Assembly (NCBI GenBank): GCA_045538175.1
Contig: JAZSQZ010000147.1
Location: 22,547-86,546 of the forward strand
Length of the DNA stretch: 64,000 nt
Reading direction: 5' to 3'
Source: JAZSQZ01 sp045538175
GTDB taxonomy: Bacteria > Bacillota > Clostridia > Christensenellales > UBA1242
Part shown: positions 44,726 through 54,186 of the stretch, in pieces
How positions within the stretch are numbered: position 1 is the first letter of the stretch
Layout: every line of letters starts with the position of its first letter
Position numbers and translations under genes: made by a program
Notes under the pieces: generated by a model
The model's database searches: none
What the model was told of the DNA's origin: nothing
Seen by the model: the letters and a program-made list of their open reading frames with translations, nothing else

Positions 44726-47611
44726 ATGGCAATTGATAGAAGAACTTTCTTACATGAAGCTTTAAAAGTTTGGTATGAGCAATCTAATAGAGAGGCTCAA
44801 TCTACTATTGCAAACTACAGGGTAGCAACAACTGCTTTCACAAAAGCTTATTCTGAATGGCTTAAAGAACCACACACAAAAGAAGAATGGGATGCTCTTG
44901 TTGCAATTGATTCAACTGCAAAAGCTTACCGTGAGACAATTGATGCACAAAAGGCAATGGTTTCATACGCTATTACTATTGCTGCTTTAACATCAGGTAC
45001 ATCTTTAACAAGAGAACAATATGAAGTTATTTTAGAAGACTTTAGAGCAAGGACAGCTGACAAAGTAACGGTAAAAGAAAAAGTGGGAGACAGGGAAGAA
45101 GAAAAAACTGTTACAGTCTCACTTGCTGAAAAGATTTGCGCCGAAGAAATTGGTAGTGGAGTTACTTCATTTGAAACAAAGACCGTGTTTGGTGAAAGAT
45201 TCTTATCGGGTTCAAGTAAAAATTCTAAAATAGGTGTTTTTGGGAGAAAATCTCCAAATACTATTGAAGAATTTGTAAGAGTAACATCATTAGAAGAACT
45301 TGGAAGAGCAATCGCAATATTTGATTACAATCAAGAAATTGAAGAAAAAGAGATGCCAAGAGAAACTGTAAGAGCAGCTCAAATGAATGGTATCAAAGCA
45401 TTTAGTGATAGATTTGCAGCTATTCCAGATGATGCTATAGAAGCTTTGAGATCTGCAGCAAACAATCTTTTTGCACCTTTCTCAGAAGCAGGAAGAACAT
45501 TATCTGCTGCAAGATTGGTTGAAATTAAAAATGCTGTTGTTCAAGCACAATCGGACCTTGAAGCACTTGGATCTCGTATTTATACAGAAAAGAAGGGCGT
45601 CAATGTTGACGCTTTAACAGGCGATAACCAAGCAAGATTTGAACCTATCTATAACAGCTTATTTGGTATGAGCAACTTAAGAGACAGAAACCCAGAAGTT
45701 GTACCGGTTTATCCACCATTATCAAATATCGTTATAAACGAAATTGCTAGAAGAGTTCAAAATGAAACACTTGAAGAAGGTGGCTGGTTTGAAAGTGTAA
45801 AAAATAATCCATTATACCCAGCTGACTTTGCTGACAGAGCACTTGATCATGCTCAAAGATTGTTAGAAACTACAGCTGCTTTTGGTATGGTTTATCAATA
45901 CACAGACGAACATACTCCTCCTACAATTATAAGTCCTGAAGAAACAACAGCAAGACTTTCAACAAAACCAGAAGTTGCTGGTTACACAGGACATGTAACA
46001 ACTGCTGTTACAGAATACTTTAGCTCTGATGCTTTCCCAGAAGCAAAAAGAAATGAATTTGCAAAATTAACACCAAGTCAACAAACTGTTGTTGCTCAAC
46101 TTGTTGCTAGAGAAATGACAACAAAATCTGCATTAAGTACAGACGGTGCAGACATTCATGCATACCTTGCAACACAAGCAATTCCAGCTTCAATTCAAAC
46201 ATTAGTTGAAGATGGAACTTTCCCAAATTTCTCAGACCTTAACAAGTTTGCTATGACACTTATGTTGACACCAGATAAAAAACCAGACCCTGCAATTTTA
46301 GCTGGCGTACATGGTCATATCCTTACAAAGGTACAAGCAGCTGGTGTTACAGAATTTAACCTTGGTGGTACATATGAATACATGGATGGAGAAACACCAA
46401 AAGTTGGTTCATTCGGTGTAATCAAAGAAGGCGAAATCAAAGTTGAAAATGTTGGTAGCCCAGAGTTTGTAGAAACTTATGGTGGCAAATTCTATCACTC
46501 AGGTGTTTATGGTACTTATGGTGTTGTTGAACAAAACCAAATCGCAGCAGAAAAAGCAAAATCAGATGAAAAGAAAGCAACACTCATAAGAGAAGCTGCT
46601 GTTCCAGCTTCTGATGGATACAAGTTTAAACTTTTTACAAAATCTGACTACTATAAACAAAAATTTAATGAATATTATCAAATGTATATGGGAAGTGGTG
46701 GTCCACAACAATATTGGTCAATGATGACTGCAGAAAATGCAAAGAGATCAGTTGTTTGTAAAGATCCTACACCTGTTGAAGAAGAAGTTCATACAGACGA
46801 TCCACCTGTAGAAACTCCTGACTCAAAAATTGCTAAAGCATTTAGTGCTTTAAGTGGTTTACATAAGAGTTTGGTTGAAAGAACAACCGGTACAAACGCA
46901 GCAATGATACTTAGCAAATCAAAAGCTGGCGTTTCAACTCTTAGCTTCCTTTCTTCTAATGTAAGATATAGAAATACACAATTTGCAGGTGTCGTATTGA
47001 AAGAAGTTGCAGCATTGATTGAAGGAAAAGACCCTGATGAAGCAAGAGAAATTATTGCTAAACTTTCACAACCAACAACTGGTCCTGATGGAAAGACAAT
47101 TCCTGCTATCCTTCCAAAAGGTGTAGAAGTTACAGAAGACGGATCAGAAGTTAAGTTCTTTGGTGTTTCTTATAGCATGAAGGAAGCTCATGAAGGAGAA
47201 GAACCTACAATTCTTGCTCACTATGAAGAAGATGGTGCTCAAGTTCCACAATCTACAATGATTACTATTGCAACACACAACAATCCTGATGTTAGAGCTA
47301 TTGCACCTGCTTATATGAACCGCCCAGATAACGCAGCATTGTTTACAGGTTCAGGAAAAATTCAACCACTTATTTCTACAAATTCTGCTTTGTCTCAATT
47401 TATTGGAAAAGGTAAGGTTGACGGTGTAACTCAATTCGTATTAAAAGACCCAGCAGTTGAAGAAATGGAACATGATTCATCTAGATTTGGTTATGGTTCT
47501 TTAGATAGTAGAGATAAAACAAGAGTAGGCACAATTGATAAGGCTTATGAAAGTGTTATGGGATCTTCAGATCATATCTCATCATTTGAAATTGATGGAC
47601 CAGAAGCTTAA
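44726..47611 (+). CDS. 961-residue soluble protein of unknown family in the T4SS locus
   Basis: 961 residues with no signal peptide and no membrane segment, so it is cytoplasmic unless exported by another route. The N-terminal ~120 residues are helical and Ala-rich ('NYRVATTAFTKAYSEWL', 'QKAMVSYAITIAALTSG'). The middle is helical with repeated Ala/Glu/Arg patterns. A Gly-rich region near 545-600 ('TEFNLGGTYEYMDGE', 'KFYHSGVYGTYGVVEQ') follows, then a Pro/Glu linker near 690-705 ('TPVEEEVHTDDPPVETP'), a C-terminal domain, and an acidic tail 'EIDGPEA'. I recognise no domain. Two promoters upstream and codon choice similar to virB4 suggest strong expression. Its place directly after virB4 makes it a candidate substrate or cytoplasmic accessory of the secretion machine; this is inference. 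Confidence 0.85.
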   Translation: MAIDRRTFLHEALKVWYEQSNREAQSTIANYRVATTAFTKAYSEWLKEPHTKEEWDALVAIDSTAKAYRETIDAQKAMVSYAITIAALTSGTSLTREQYEVILEDFRARTADKVTVKEKVGDREEEKTVTVSLAEKICAEEIGSGVTSFETKTVFGERFLSGSSKNSKIGVFGRKSPNTIEEFVRVTSLEELGRAIAIFDYNQEIEEKEMPRETVRAAQMNGIKAFSDRFAAIPDDAIEALRSAANNLFAPFSEAGRTLSAARLVEIKNAVVQAQSDLEALGSRIYTEKKGVNVDALTGDNQARFEPIYNSLFGMSNLRDRNPEVVPVYPPLSNIVINEIARRVQNETLEEGGWFESVKNNPLYPADFADRALDHAQRLLETTAAFGMVYQYTDEHTPPTIISPEETTARLSTKPEVAGYTGHVTTAVTEYFSSDAFPEAKRNEFAKLTPSQQTVVAQLVAREMTTKSALSTDGADIHAYLATQAIPASIQTLVEDGTFPNFSDLNKFAMTLMLTPDKKPDPAILAGVHGHILTKVQAAGVTEFNLGGTYEYMDGETPKVGSFGVIKEGEIKVENVGSPEFVETYGGKFYHSGVYGTYGVVEQNQIAAEKAKSDEKKATLIREAAVPASDGYKFKLFTKSDYYKQKFNEYYQMYMGSGGPQQYWSMMTAENAKRSVVCKDPTPVEEEVHTDDPPVETPDSKIAKAFSALSGLHKSLVERTTGTNAAMILSKSKAGVSTLSFLSSNVRYRNTQFAGVVLKEVAALIEGKDPDEAREIIAKLSQPTTGPDGKTIPAILPKGVEVTEDGSEVKFFGVSYSMKEAHEGEEPTILAHYEEDGAQVPQSTMITIATHNNPDVRAIAPAYMNRPDNAALFTGSGKIQPLISTNSALSQFIGKGKVDGVTQFVLKDPAVEEMEHDSSRFGYGSLDSRDKTRVGTIDKAYESVMGSSDHISSFEIDGPEA

Positions 47612-47633
47612 AAGAAAGAGAGGATAATGTATT

Positions 47634-47882
47634 ATGATAATGGTAGAAGAAAAAGTAGATTATAGTTTTAAAATTTTAGAGTCAATTCTAATGTTAAGGC
47701 CATTTAATAATAAAGATGAGGTTATTAAAATCGCATCTGCTATGGCTAAAGTTGCAGATGAAAACCCAAAATATTCTGTAAGTGTAAAAACATCTTATAA
47801 AGAAGCTTGCAACAAATTAAACTCTCTTACTTTTGAAGAGATGCAAGAAATTATCACAATTTTAAAAAGTGATGAAGACTAA
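47634..47882 (+). CDS. Small hypothetical protein, last gene of the T4SS block
   Basis: 82 residues, soluble, helical, with no family recognised ('YSFKILESILMLRPFNNKD', 'MAKVADENPKY', 'EEMQEIITILKS'). It begins 23 nt after the 961-residue gene with GAGAGGA upstream and shares its transcript; ATG at 47640 is an alternative start. The size and coupling could suit a chaperone for the large protein before it, but nothing in the sequence proves this. Confidence 0.72.
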   Translation: MIMVEEKVDYSFKILESILMLRPFNNKDEVIKIASAMAKVADENPKYSVSVKTSYKEACNKLNSLTFEEMQEIITILKSDED

Positions 47883-47887
47883 TAAAA

Positions 47888-47922
47888 AACAAAAAGGACT
47901 TTACTTAAAGTCCTTTTTTTGT
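47888..47922 (+). terminator. Intrinsic terminator closing the T4SS block
   Basis: AAGGACTTTA-CT-TAAAGTCCTT followed by TTTTTGTTTTT. Confidence 0.93.
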
Positions 47923-47932
47923 TTTTAATTTA

Positions 47933-47968
47933 AAATAAAAGAAACCCAAGATATTTGGGTTTCTTTTT
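47933..47968. terminator. Terminator of fba (minus strand), symmetrical
   Basis: AAACCCAA and TTGGGTTT around a short loop (47942-47962), with an A-rich run on the left that becomes the U-run for fba transcription. Confidence 0.85.
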
Positions 47969-47969
47969 G

Positions 47970-48881
47970 TTATCCTTGATTATATGAACCTAAGTTTTTG
48001 ATTTTTTCAATCATTAAGTCTTTAACTTCATCAATAGCATATCCAAGATATTTTCTATAGTCGATATTTTGTGGATTGTTTTTAATATGTTCTAAAATTG
48101 ATGATGTGTATGCAATACGAAGGTCAGTGTCAACATTGATTTTGCAAACGTGTCTTTTGCTTGCTTTATTTAAGATTTCTGCTGTAACACCTTTTGCGCC
48201 TTTAATATCTCCACCAAGTGCACAGAACTTGTCAACATATTTTTGTTCAACACTGCTTGCGCCGTGCAAAACAAGTGGGGTATTAGGTATTTCTTTTTCG
48301 ATTGCATCTAAGATATCAAATTTAAGTTCAGCATCTCCCTTAAATTTATAAGCACCATGGCTTGTGCCGATTGCAACTGCTAAACTATCAATACCTGTTC
48401 TTGTGACAAAATCTTTTGCTTGTTCTGGATTTGTATATGAACTTTTGCTTTCGTCTACATTTACTTCGTCTTCAATTCCACTAAGTGCACCAAGTTCTGC
48501 TTCAACCCAAACACCTTTGCTATGTGCATAATCAACAACTTCTTTTGTGATTCTTACATTTTCTTCATATTCGTAACTTGAAGCGTCTATCATAACTGAA
48601 TCGCAACCGATTTCAATTGCAAGTTTTACAGCATCTAAATCTTTGCCGTGGTCTAGGTGAAAACTGATAGGATATTTTGCTTCCTTTCTTGCTGCTGCAA
48701 TTATACCTTTTAAATATTCTGGACCAATAAATTTGATTGCACTTTCAGACATTTGTGCAATAACAGGTGCTTTTGCTTCTTCGTTTGCTTTTAAAATTGC
48801 CTTTAAAACTTCTAAGTTTGCAAAATTAAATGCATTTACTGCATAACCCTTTTTTAGGGCAGTTGTCATTAAATATTCCAT
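47970..48881 (-). CDS. fba: Class II fructose-bisphosphate aldolase
   Basis: 303 residues. Zinc-dependent aldolase that splits fructose-1,6-bisphosphate in glycolysis. 'SFHLDHGKD' holds the catalytic Asp77 and zinc His78. 'VMIDASSYEYEENV', 'VEAELGALSGIEDE', 'AVAIGTSHGAYKF' with the zinc His, 'LVLHGASS' and 'KINVDTDLRIAY' complete the family motifs. AAGGAGA precedes the ATG, and a TATAAT with a 17-nt-spaced TAGTCA lies upstream on the minus strand (48901-48960 region). Monocistronic. Confidence 0.97.
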   Translation of the reverse strand: MEYLMTTALKKGYAVNAFNFANLEVLKAILKANEEAKAPVIAQMSESAIKFIGPEYLKGIIAAARKEAKYPISFHLDHGKDLDAVKLAIEIGCDSVMIDASSYEYEENVRITKEVVDYAHSKGVWVEAELGALSGIEDEVNVDESKSSYTNPEQAKDFVTRTGIDSLAVAIGTSHGAYKFKGDAELKFDILDAIEKEIPNTPLVLHGASSVEQKYVDKFCALGGDIKGAKGVTAEILNKASKRHVCKINVDTDLRIAYTSSILEHIKNNPQNIDYRKYLGYAIDEVKDLMIEKIKNLGSYNQG

Positions 48882-49036
48882 AAAAAAATCTCCTTGATTT
48901 ATTATAACTAAATATAAAAAAAATGACTAGTTTTTTAAAGGCTTTCTTAAAATTTTTTATTAAATTTAAACAAACTCATTAAAACATTTTTAGTTTTTTT
49001 TAGTTTGTAATATAATTAGAGCATAAGGAGAAGTAT

Positions 49037-49897
49037 ATGAAAGTTTCTTACATATTTCCGGTTAGGAATGAAAAACCTATAAAAGAATTCTTTACTGATT
49101 TTAAAACAAAATCAGTTTATTCAAAACAAAAAAGTAAAGAAACTTTTTTTGTTGTAGAAAAGAGCGCTGAAGAGACAATTAAGTATCTTAACTCTCTTGC
49201 AATTCGTGATGAAAATATTAAGGTTATAATAACAGAAAAACAAGTTGAAGCAACAGTTGCCCTAAAACTTTGTATGCCATATATTAGTGGAGATGTTGCC
49301 TTGCTTGGTGACACAACAACTGAAAAACTTGATTTGATTTTTGAAAAAATGCTTGCAAAGCAAGAAAAAGGTGCAAACATTGTACACGTTAAAAAGAAGC
49401 ACTCAAAGTTTAGGGAGTTTTTCAAAAATTGTGCAAATGCTGTTTATAACTTTCTTGTAAAATTGTTTACAGGTAAAAAAGATAGTGGGTGTGTCACATC
49501 AATTGTATTGCTTGATAAACTTGTAGTAGATGTCTTATCGGTTTTGCCAGATAAATCAAATTTCTTAAGGATAAGCAACAATCTTGAAGGTATTAACATT
49601 AAAACTGTTTACATTGATAATAAAATGACAGTCGAGAAGGAAAACTTAAAAAAGACAACAGGCGCACTTATCACAACTTATGTTATTGCTGGCATTATTG
49701 GTGCTTGTTTGCTTTCAATTTTGTTTGTAAACATATTTGCAAAAACAAACTTATTAGGTTTTAACTTAATAATGTGTGGAATAATATTTATTTTCTTAAT
49801 GAGTATAATTATGTCAATTTCAAAGCATATTTTAGATGTTAGAACAGCAAACTATAATAAAGACATAAAATATGATGTTGTAAATTTAAAAAAATAG
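49037..49897 (+). CDS. Degenerate GT2-like (GtrB/DPMS-type) membrane protein
   Basis: 286 residues. The N-terminal half has the shape of a family-2 glycosyltransferase of the polyprenyl-phosphate type: 'VSYIFPVRNE', then 'GDVALLGDTTTEK' where active enzymes have the DXD motif, and 'FREFFKNCANAVYNFLVKLFTG' plus 'DSGCVTSIVLLDKLVVDVL', which match the following conserved segments. Two C-terminal membrane helices (about 208-232 and 240-262) fit the GtrB layout. The DXD is replaced (GDTT), so it may be inactive or have changed function. AAGGAGAAG lies before the ATG. Followed by an aminopeptidase after 15 nt. Confidence 0.65.
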   Translation: MKVSYIFPVRNEKPIKEFFTDFKTKSVYSKQKSKETFFVVEKSAEETIKYLNSLAIRDENIKVIITEKQVEATVALKLCMPYISGDVALLGDTTTEKLDLIFEKMLAKQEKGANIVHVKKKHSKFREFFKNCANAVYNFLVKLFTGKKDSGCVTSIVLLDKLVVDVLSVLPDKSNFLRISNNLEGINIKTVYIDNKMTVEKENLKKTTGALITTYVIAGIIGACLLSILFVNIFAKTNLLGFNLIMCGIIFIFLMSIIMSISKHILDVRTANYNKDIKYDVVNLKK

Positions 49898-49912
49898 GGG
49901 TGTAAACTTAAA

Positions 49913-51028
49913 ATGGTTGACGAGAGACTTAAAACACTTGCAAAAAATTTAATAAACTATTCTTGCTCACTAAAAAAGGGTGAAAATATTCTTATTGAAG
50001 CAATGGACACAGACGAAGAGTTTTTGTGTGAACTTGTAAAAGAAACATATAAGGTTGGTGCAAAACCTTTTGTAAAAATTTTGTCTTCAAGAGTAAACAG
50101 ACAACTTCTTATGGGTACAAACGAAGAAAGAGAAAAACTTCGTTGTGATTTTGATTTGCCTGTTATGGAAAAAATGGACGCATATATCAGCGTTAGAAGT
50201 AAAAATGTTTTTGAAAACAGTGATGTTCCAAAAGAAAATATAAAACAAGTTAACGTAAACTATAATGTTCCTGTTCACTTTAACACAAGGGTTGCAAAGA
50301 CAAAGTGGGTTATTCTTAATTATCCTACAGGCGTTGTTGCACAAAATGCTGGTATGAGTACAGAAGCATTTGAAGATTATTTCTTTAATGTTTGTAATCT
50401 TGATTATTCTAAAATGGATAAGGCAATGGATGCCTTAAAAACTCTTATGGAAAAGACAGACAAGGTTAGAATTGTGGCACCTGACACAGACCTTACTTTT
50501 TCTATCAAGGGTATGCCTGCAATTAAGTGTTCTGGCAAAAACAATATTCCTGATGGCGAAATATTTACAGCACCTATTAAAAACAGCGTAAATGGTCAAA
50601 TTAAGTATAATATTCCTATTCTTTCTGGAAATGGGGAAAGACACGAAGATATTTTGCTTAAGTTTAAAGATGGTAAAATTGTTGAAGCAACTTCAAAAAG
50701 TAACGAAGATATCAACAATGTTTTTGATGTTGACGAAGGTGCAAGATATGTTGGGGAATTTTCTTTTGGTGTAAATCCATATATCACAAAACCTATGCTT
50801 GATATCTTGTTTGACGAAAAAATTATGGGTTCTATTCACTTTACACCAGGCAGTTGTTATGATGAATGCGATAATGGGAACAAGTCAGCATTGCATTGGG
50901 ACTTAATCCAAGTTCAAACAGAAGAGTACGGTGGTGGAGAGATATACTTAGATGATGTTTTAGTTCGCAAAAATGGTAGATTTGTTTTACCTGAATTAAG
51001 TGGACTAAATCCAGAAAATCTTGTATAA
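49913..51028 (+). CDS. Aminopeptidase, M29 family (AmpS/PepS-like)
   Basis: 371 residues, cytosolic. M29 metallo-aminopeptidase: 'NIPDGEIFTAP' and 'VGEFSFGVNP' carry metal-binding glutamates, 'GSIHFTPGSCY' a histidine, and 'SALHWDLIQ' the terminal His/Asp pair. N-terminal 'LKKGENILIEA' is also typical. It releases amino acids from peptides. The ribosome-binding site (AGGGG) is 12 nt away from the ATG, rather far. A weak A/T-rich hairpin (51045-51070) follows. Confidence 0.92.
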   Translation: MVDERLKTLAKNLINYSCSLKKGENILIEAMDTDEEFLCELVKETYKVGAKPFVKILSSRVNRQLLMGTNEEREKLRCDFDLPVMEKMDAYISVRSKNVFENSDVPKENIKQVNVNYNVPVHFNTRVAKTKWVILNYPTGVVAQNAGMSTEAFEDYFFNVCNLDYSKMDKAMDALKTLMEKTDKVRIVAPDTDLTFSIKGMPAIKCSGKNNIPDGEIFTAPIKNSVNGQIKYNIPILSGNGERHEDILLKFKDGKIVEATSKSNEDINNVFDVDEGARYVGEFSFGVNPYITKPMLDILFDEKIMGSIHFTPGSCYDECDNGNKSALHWDLIQVQTEEYGGGEIYLDDVLVRKNGRFVLPELSGLNPENLV

Positions 51029-51044
51029 TGTTACTATGATATTC

Positions 51045-51075
51045 AAAACAAAAACTATGGCTTTTGTTTTAATAT
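51045..51075 (+). terminator. Possible weak terminator after the M29 gene
   Basis: AAAACAAAAAC-TATG-GCTTTTGTTTT, a stem with one mismatch made almost entirely of A-T pairs, with T-residues inside the stem only. Low stability. Confidence 0.4.
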
Positions 51076-51103
51076 AATAAAAACTTTTTATTGTTTTATT
51101 TAA

Positions 51104-52132
<1,029 letters not shown>

Positions 52133-52144
52133 TTGCAAATTTTA

Positions 52145-52176
52145 AAAACTCTCTTTTTAGAGAGTTTTTTTATTTT
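52145..52176 (+). terminator. Intrinsic terminator of gap
   Basis: AACTCTC-TTTTTA-GAGAGTT followed by TTTTTATTTTC. Confidence 0.9.
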
Positions 52177-52236
52177 CAAATTCGTTGACTATGTTGTTTC
52201 TTTGTTATTATAATAATATTGTTAAAGGGGCAGAAT

Positions 52237-53412
52237 ATGATTGATAAAATTTTTAACCTTTTAGGTGATGATGATTTATGGATTTTTTATACTGATGAAG
52301 GAAGCGACAAATACTTTAAAAAATATATTTCGTCATCAGTTGTTGGACTTGCTGTTGCATTTGTTTCAAACAAAAAATGCAAAGTTTTAGTTAGTGGGTT
52401 GGACGAGAAAAATGTTTTATTAGATAAAGAAATTTATAACTCAAATTTGGGATTTGAAAATTTATTTTCAAAGATTATAAGTGAGTTTAATTACCCTAAA
52501 AATATATATTTAAACTTTGGTAAAACAGCCCAAATTGATGTCCTAGGGCACGGAGCATATTTAAGACTTGAAAATATATTAACAAAAGAATATGGGTCTA
52601 AAAACTTAAATTTGGGCTCCTCAGTGGACCTTATTTATAAAATAGAAGAATTAAACGACGAAAATGACGAGAAATGTTTTAGATTATCAGCAAGGCGTGC
52701 AAATGAAATTTTAGAGTCAACTTTTAAAAAAATTAAAACCGGAATGACCGAAAAAGAAATTGCAAAAATTGTAAAAGATGAACTTAAAACAACACCAGAT
52801 TATTTTAAAGATTTTGGTGTAGTTAATGAAGACTTTTCTTGGGGAGAGCCTTGCCCTATAGTACTTGTTGGAAAAAATCTAAAACTAGGTGGACACACAA
52901 GTCCAAGTGACACTGTGTTTAAAAAAGGCGACACTATTTATTTTGACTTTGGCGTAAAACTTACAATAGGCAAAAGAGATTATTGTAGTGACATACAAAG
53001 AATGGGCTATGCCTTAAAGGAAGGGGAAGAAGTTGCTCCCAAAGAAGTACAAGAAGTTTTTGATACTTTAGTCTATGCAATTAAAAACGGAAAAGATTTT
53101 GCAAACAATTCTGTATGTGGATATCAAGTTGACGAAGTTGTGAGAAAAATAATTTTAGATAAAGGTTATCCAGATTATAATCACGGCACAGGTCATGCTG
53201 TAAAAGATACTTGTCATGCAGTTGGTACAAGACTTTCAAAAAAGGGTATTTTTGATACAGAAAGATTGTTGCAAGACACAGGTATTTATACAATTGAACC
53301 AAGAATTATGATTGAAAATGGTGGTTCGATTGAAGAGATGATAATTGTAAAAGGTGATAAAGCAGAATTTATTTCTCCAAGGCAAACCACCCTATACTTG
53401 ATTAAAGAATAG
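52237..53412 (+). CDS. M24 family peptidase (Xaa-Pro aminopeptidase-like)
   Basis: 391 residues. N-terminal creatinase-like domain (about 1-145) and C-terminal pita-bread M24 domain with the five metal ligands visible: Asp in 'YFDFGVK', Asp in 'YCSDIQRMG', His in 'HGTGHAV', Glu in 'YTIEPRIMIENGG' and Glu in 'SIEEMIIV'. Likely a cytosolic aminopeptidase for Xaa-Pro peptides; related M24 proteins have other substrates. The ATG at 52237 follows AAAGGGG; an upstream in-frame TTG is rejected. No terminator was seen downstream. Confidence 0.88.
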   Translation: MIDKIFNLLGDDDLWIFYTDEGSDKYFKKYISSSVVGLAVAFVSNKKCKVLVSGLDEKNVLLDKEIYNSNLGFENLFSKIISEFNYPKNIYLNFGKTAQIDVLGHGAYLRLENILTKEYGSKNLNLGSSVDLIYKIEELNDENDEKCFRLSARRANEILESTFKKIKTGMTEKEIAKIVKDELKTTPDYFKDFGVVNEDFSWGEPCPIVLVGKNLKLGGHTSPSDTVFKKGDTIYFDFGVKLTIGKRDYCSDIQRMGYALKEGEEVAPKEVQEVFDTLVYAIKNGKDFANNSVCGYQVDEVVRKIILDKGYPDYNHGTGHAVKDTCHAVGTRLSKKGIFDTERLLQDTGIYTIEPRIMIENGGSIEEMIIVKGDKAEFISPRQTTLYLIKE

Positions 53413-53419
53413 GAAATAT

Positions 53420-53454
53420 TTGACTTATAGAGATAATTTTGTTAATATACTCAT
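53420..53454 (+). promoter_or_regulatory. Promoter of the TM2/zinc-ribbon gene, predicted leaderless
   Basis: TTGACT (53420-53425), exactly 17 nt, TAATAT (53443-53448), then only 6 nt (ACTCAT) before the ATG at 53455. No ribosome-binding site. Confidence 0.65.
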
Positions 53455-54186
53455 ATGGGAAAAAAGAAAGATTTTAAAAGGTGTCCAAGATGCGATAGGA
53501 AAGTGTTTTTGCATCAACCAACTTGTCAACATTGTGGTTTGATTTTTGCAAGACTTTCTAAGGCTACAAATGATGCAGCAAAAAAGGCACTTCGTAAAAA
53601 AGAATATAATAAGGTTATTTATGATAAAGTTTTACCAAGAGATATGAAGAAGTGGAAATTTCTTCTTATTGCGATATTCTTGGGTTGGTGTGGTGGTCAT
53701 CATTATTATGTTGGTAAATTAGGTAAAGGTATTACATCGTCAATCACATTTTTAATGTTGTTTGTTGCAGCATTTTTACCGATTGAATGGTGGGCTGATT
53801 ATTATCTAAACGCTGTTATGTGGGTTTTGATTATGCCCCACGCGTTTACGACGGTGTTTTGGATTGTTGGTGTTTTTGCGATTATGTTTAATAGGTATAG
53901 AGTGCCTATCGCAATTGATGAAGACCTTGTTTTACAAGAGGATTATGACAGTAAACTTGTAAAAGAAGTTTTAAAAGAAGTTGGCAAAGACGAAACAGCA
54001 CTTAAAAACAAAGAAGAAACAAACGAAAAACAACCACAAGAAAAAACAAAGAAATCCAAAGATAAAAAACCACCAAAACCAAAGATGGTTAAGGTTGTTT
54101 GTAAAAATTGTGGCTTTACAGTTAAGGTAGAAGAAGGCGAGAAAACTTGTCCTAATTGTGAAGAAAATATTTATGGTGAAGATTAG
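53455..54186 (+). CDS. TM2-domain protein flanked by two zinc ribbons
   Basis: 243 residues. An N-terminal zinc ribbon ('CPRCDRKVF', 'CQHCGLIF'), a basic linker, then a TM2 domain with helices near 68-88 and 95-115 and a third near 120-150 ('[18 protein letters not shown]' is the TM2 signature). A long Lys/Glu-rich cytoplasmic stretch follows (about 185-215), then a C-terminal zinc ribbon ('CKNCGF', 'CPNCEENI'). The function of bacterial TM2 proteins is unknown. The stop shares a base with the GTG start of mnmA, so the two are coupled. Predicted leaderless. Confidence 0.85.
   Translation: MGKKKDFKRCPRCDRKVFLHQPTCQHCGLIFARLSKATNDAAKKALRKKEYNKVIYDKVLPRDMKKWKFLLIAIFLGWCGGHHYYVGKLGKGITSSITFLMLFVAAFLPIEWWADYYLNAVMWVLIMPHAFTTVFWIVGVFAIMFNRYRVPIAIDEDLVLQEDYDSKLVKEVLKEVGKDETALKNKEETNEKQPQEKTKKSKDKKPPKPKMVKVVCKNCGFTVKVEEGEKTCPNCEENIYGED

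Noticed and set aside
25177..47882. Integrative conjugative element or plasmid remnant
   Set aside because: T4SS genes are present, but no relaxase, integrase, replication gene, tRNA target or flanking direct repeats were found, and both sides are ordinary chromosomal genes. The possibility that missing parts lie elsewhere cannot be excluded.
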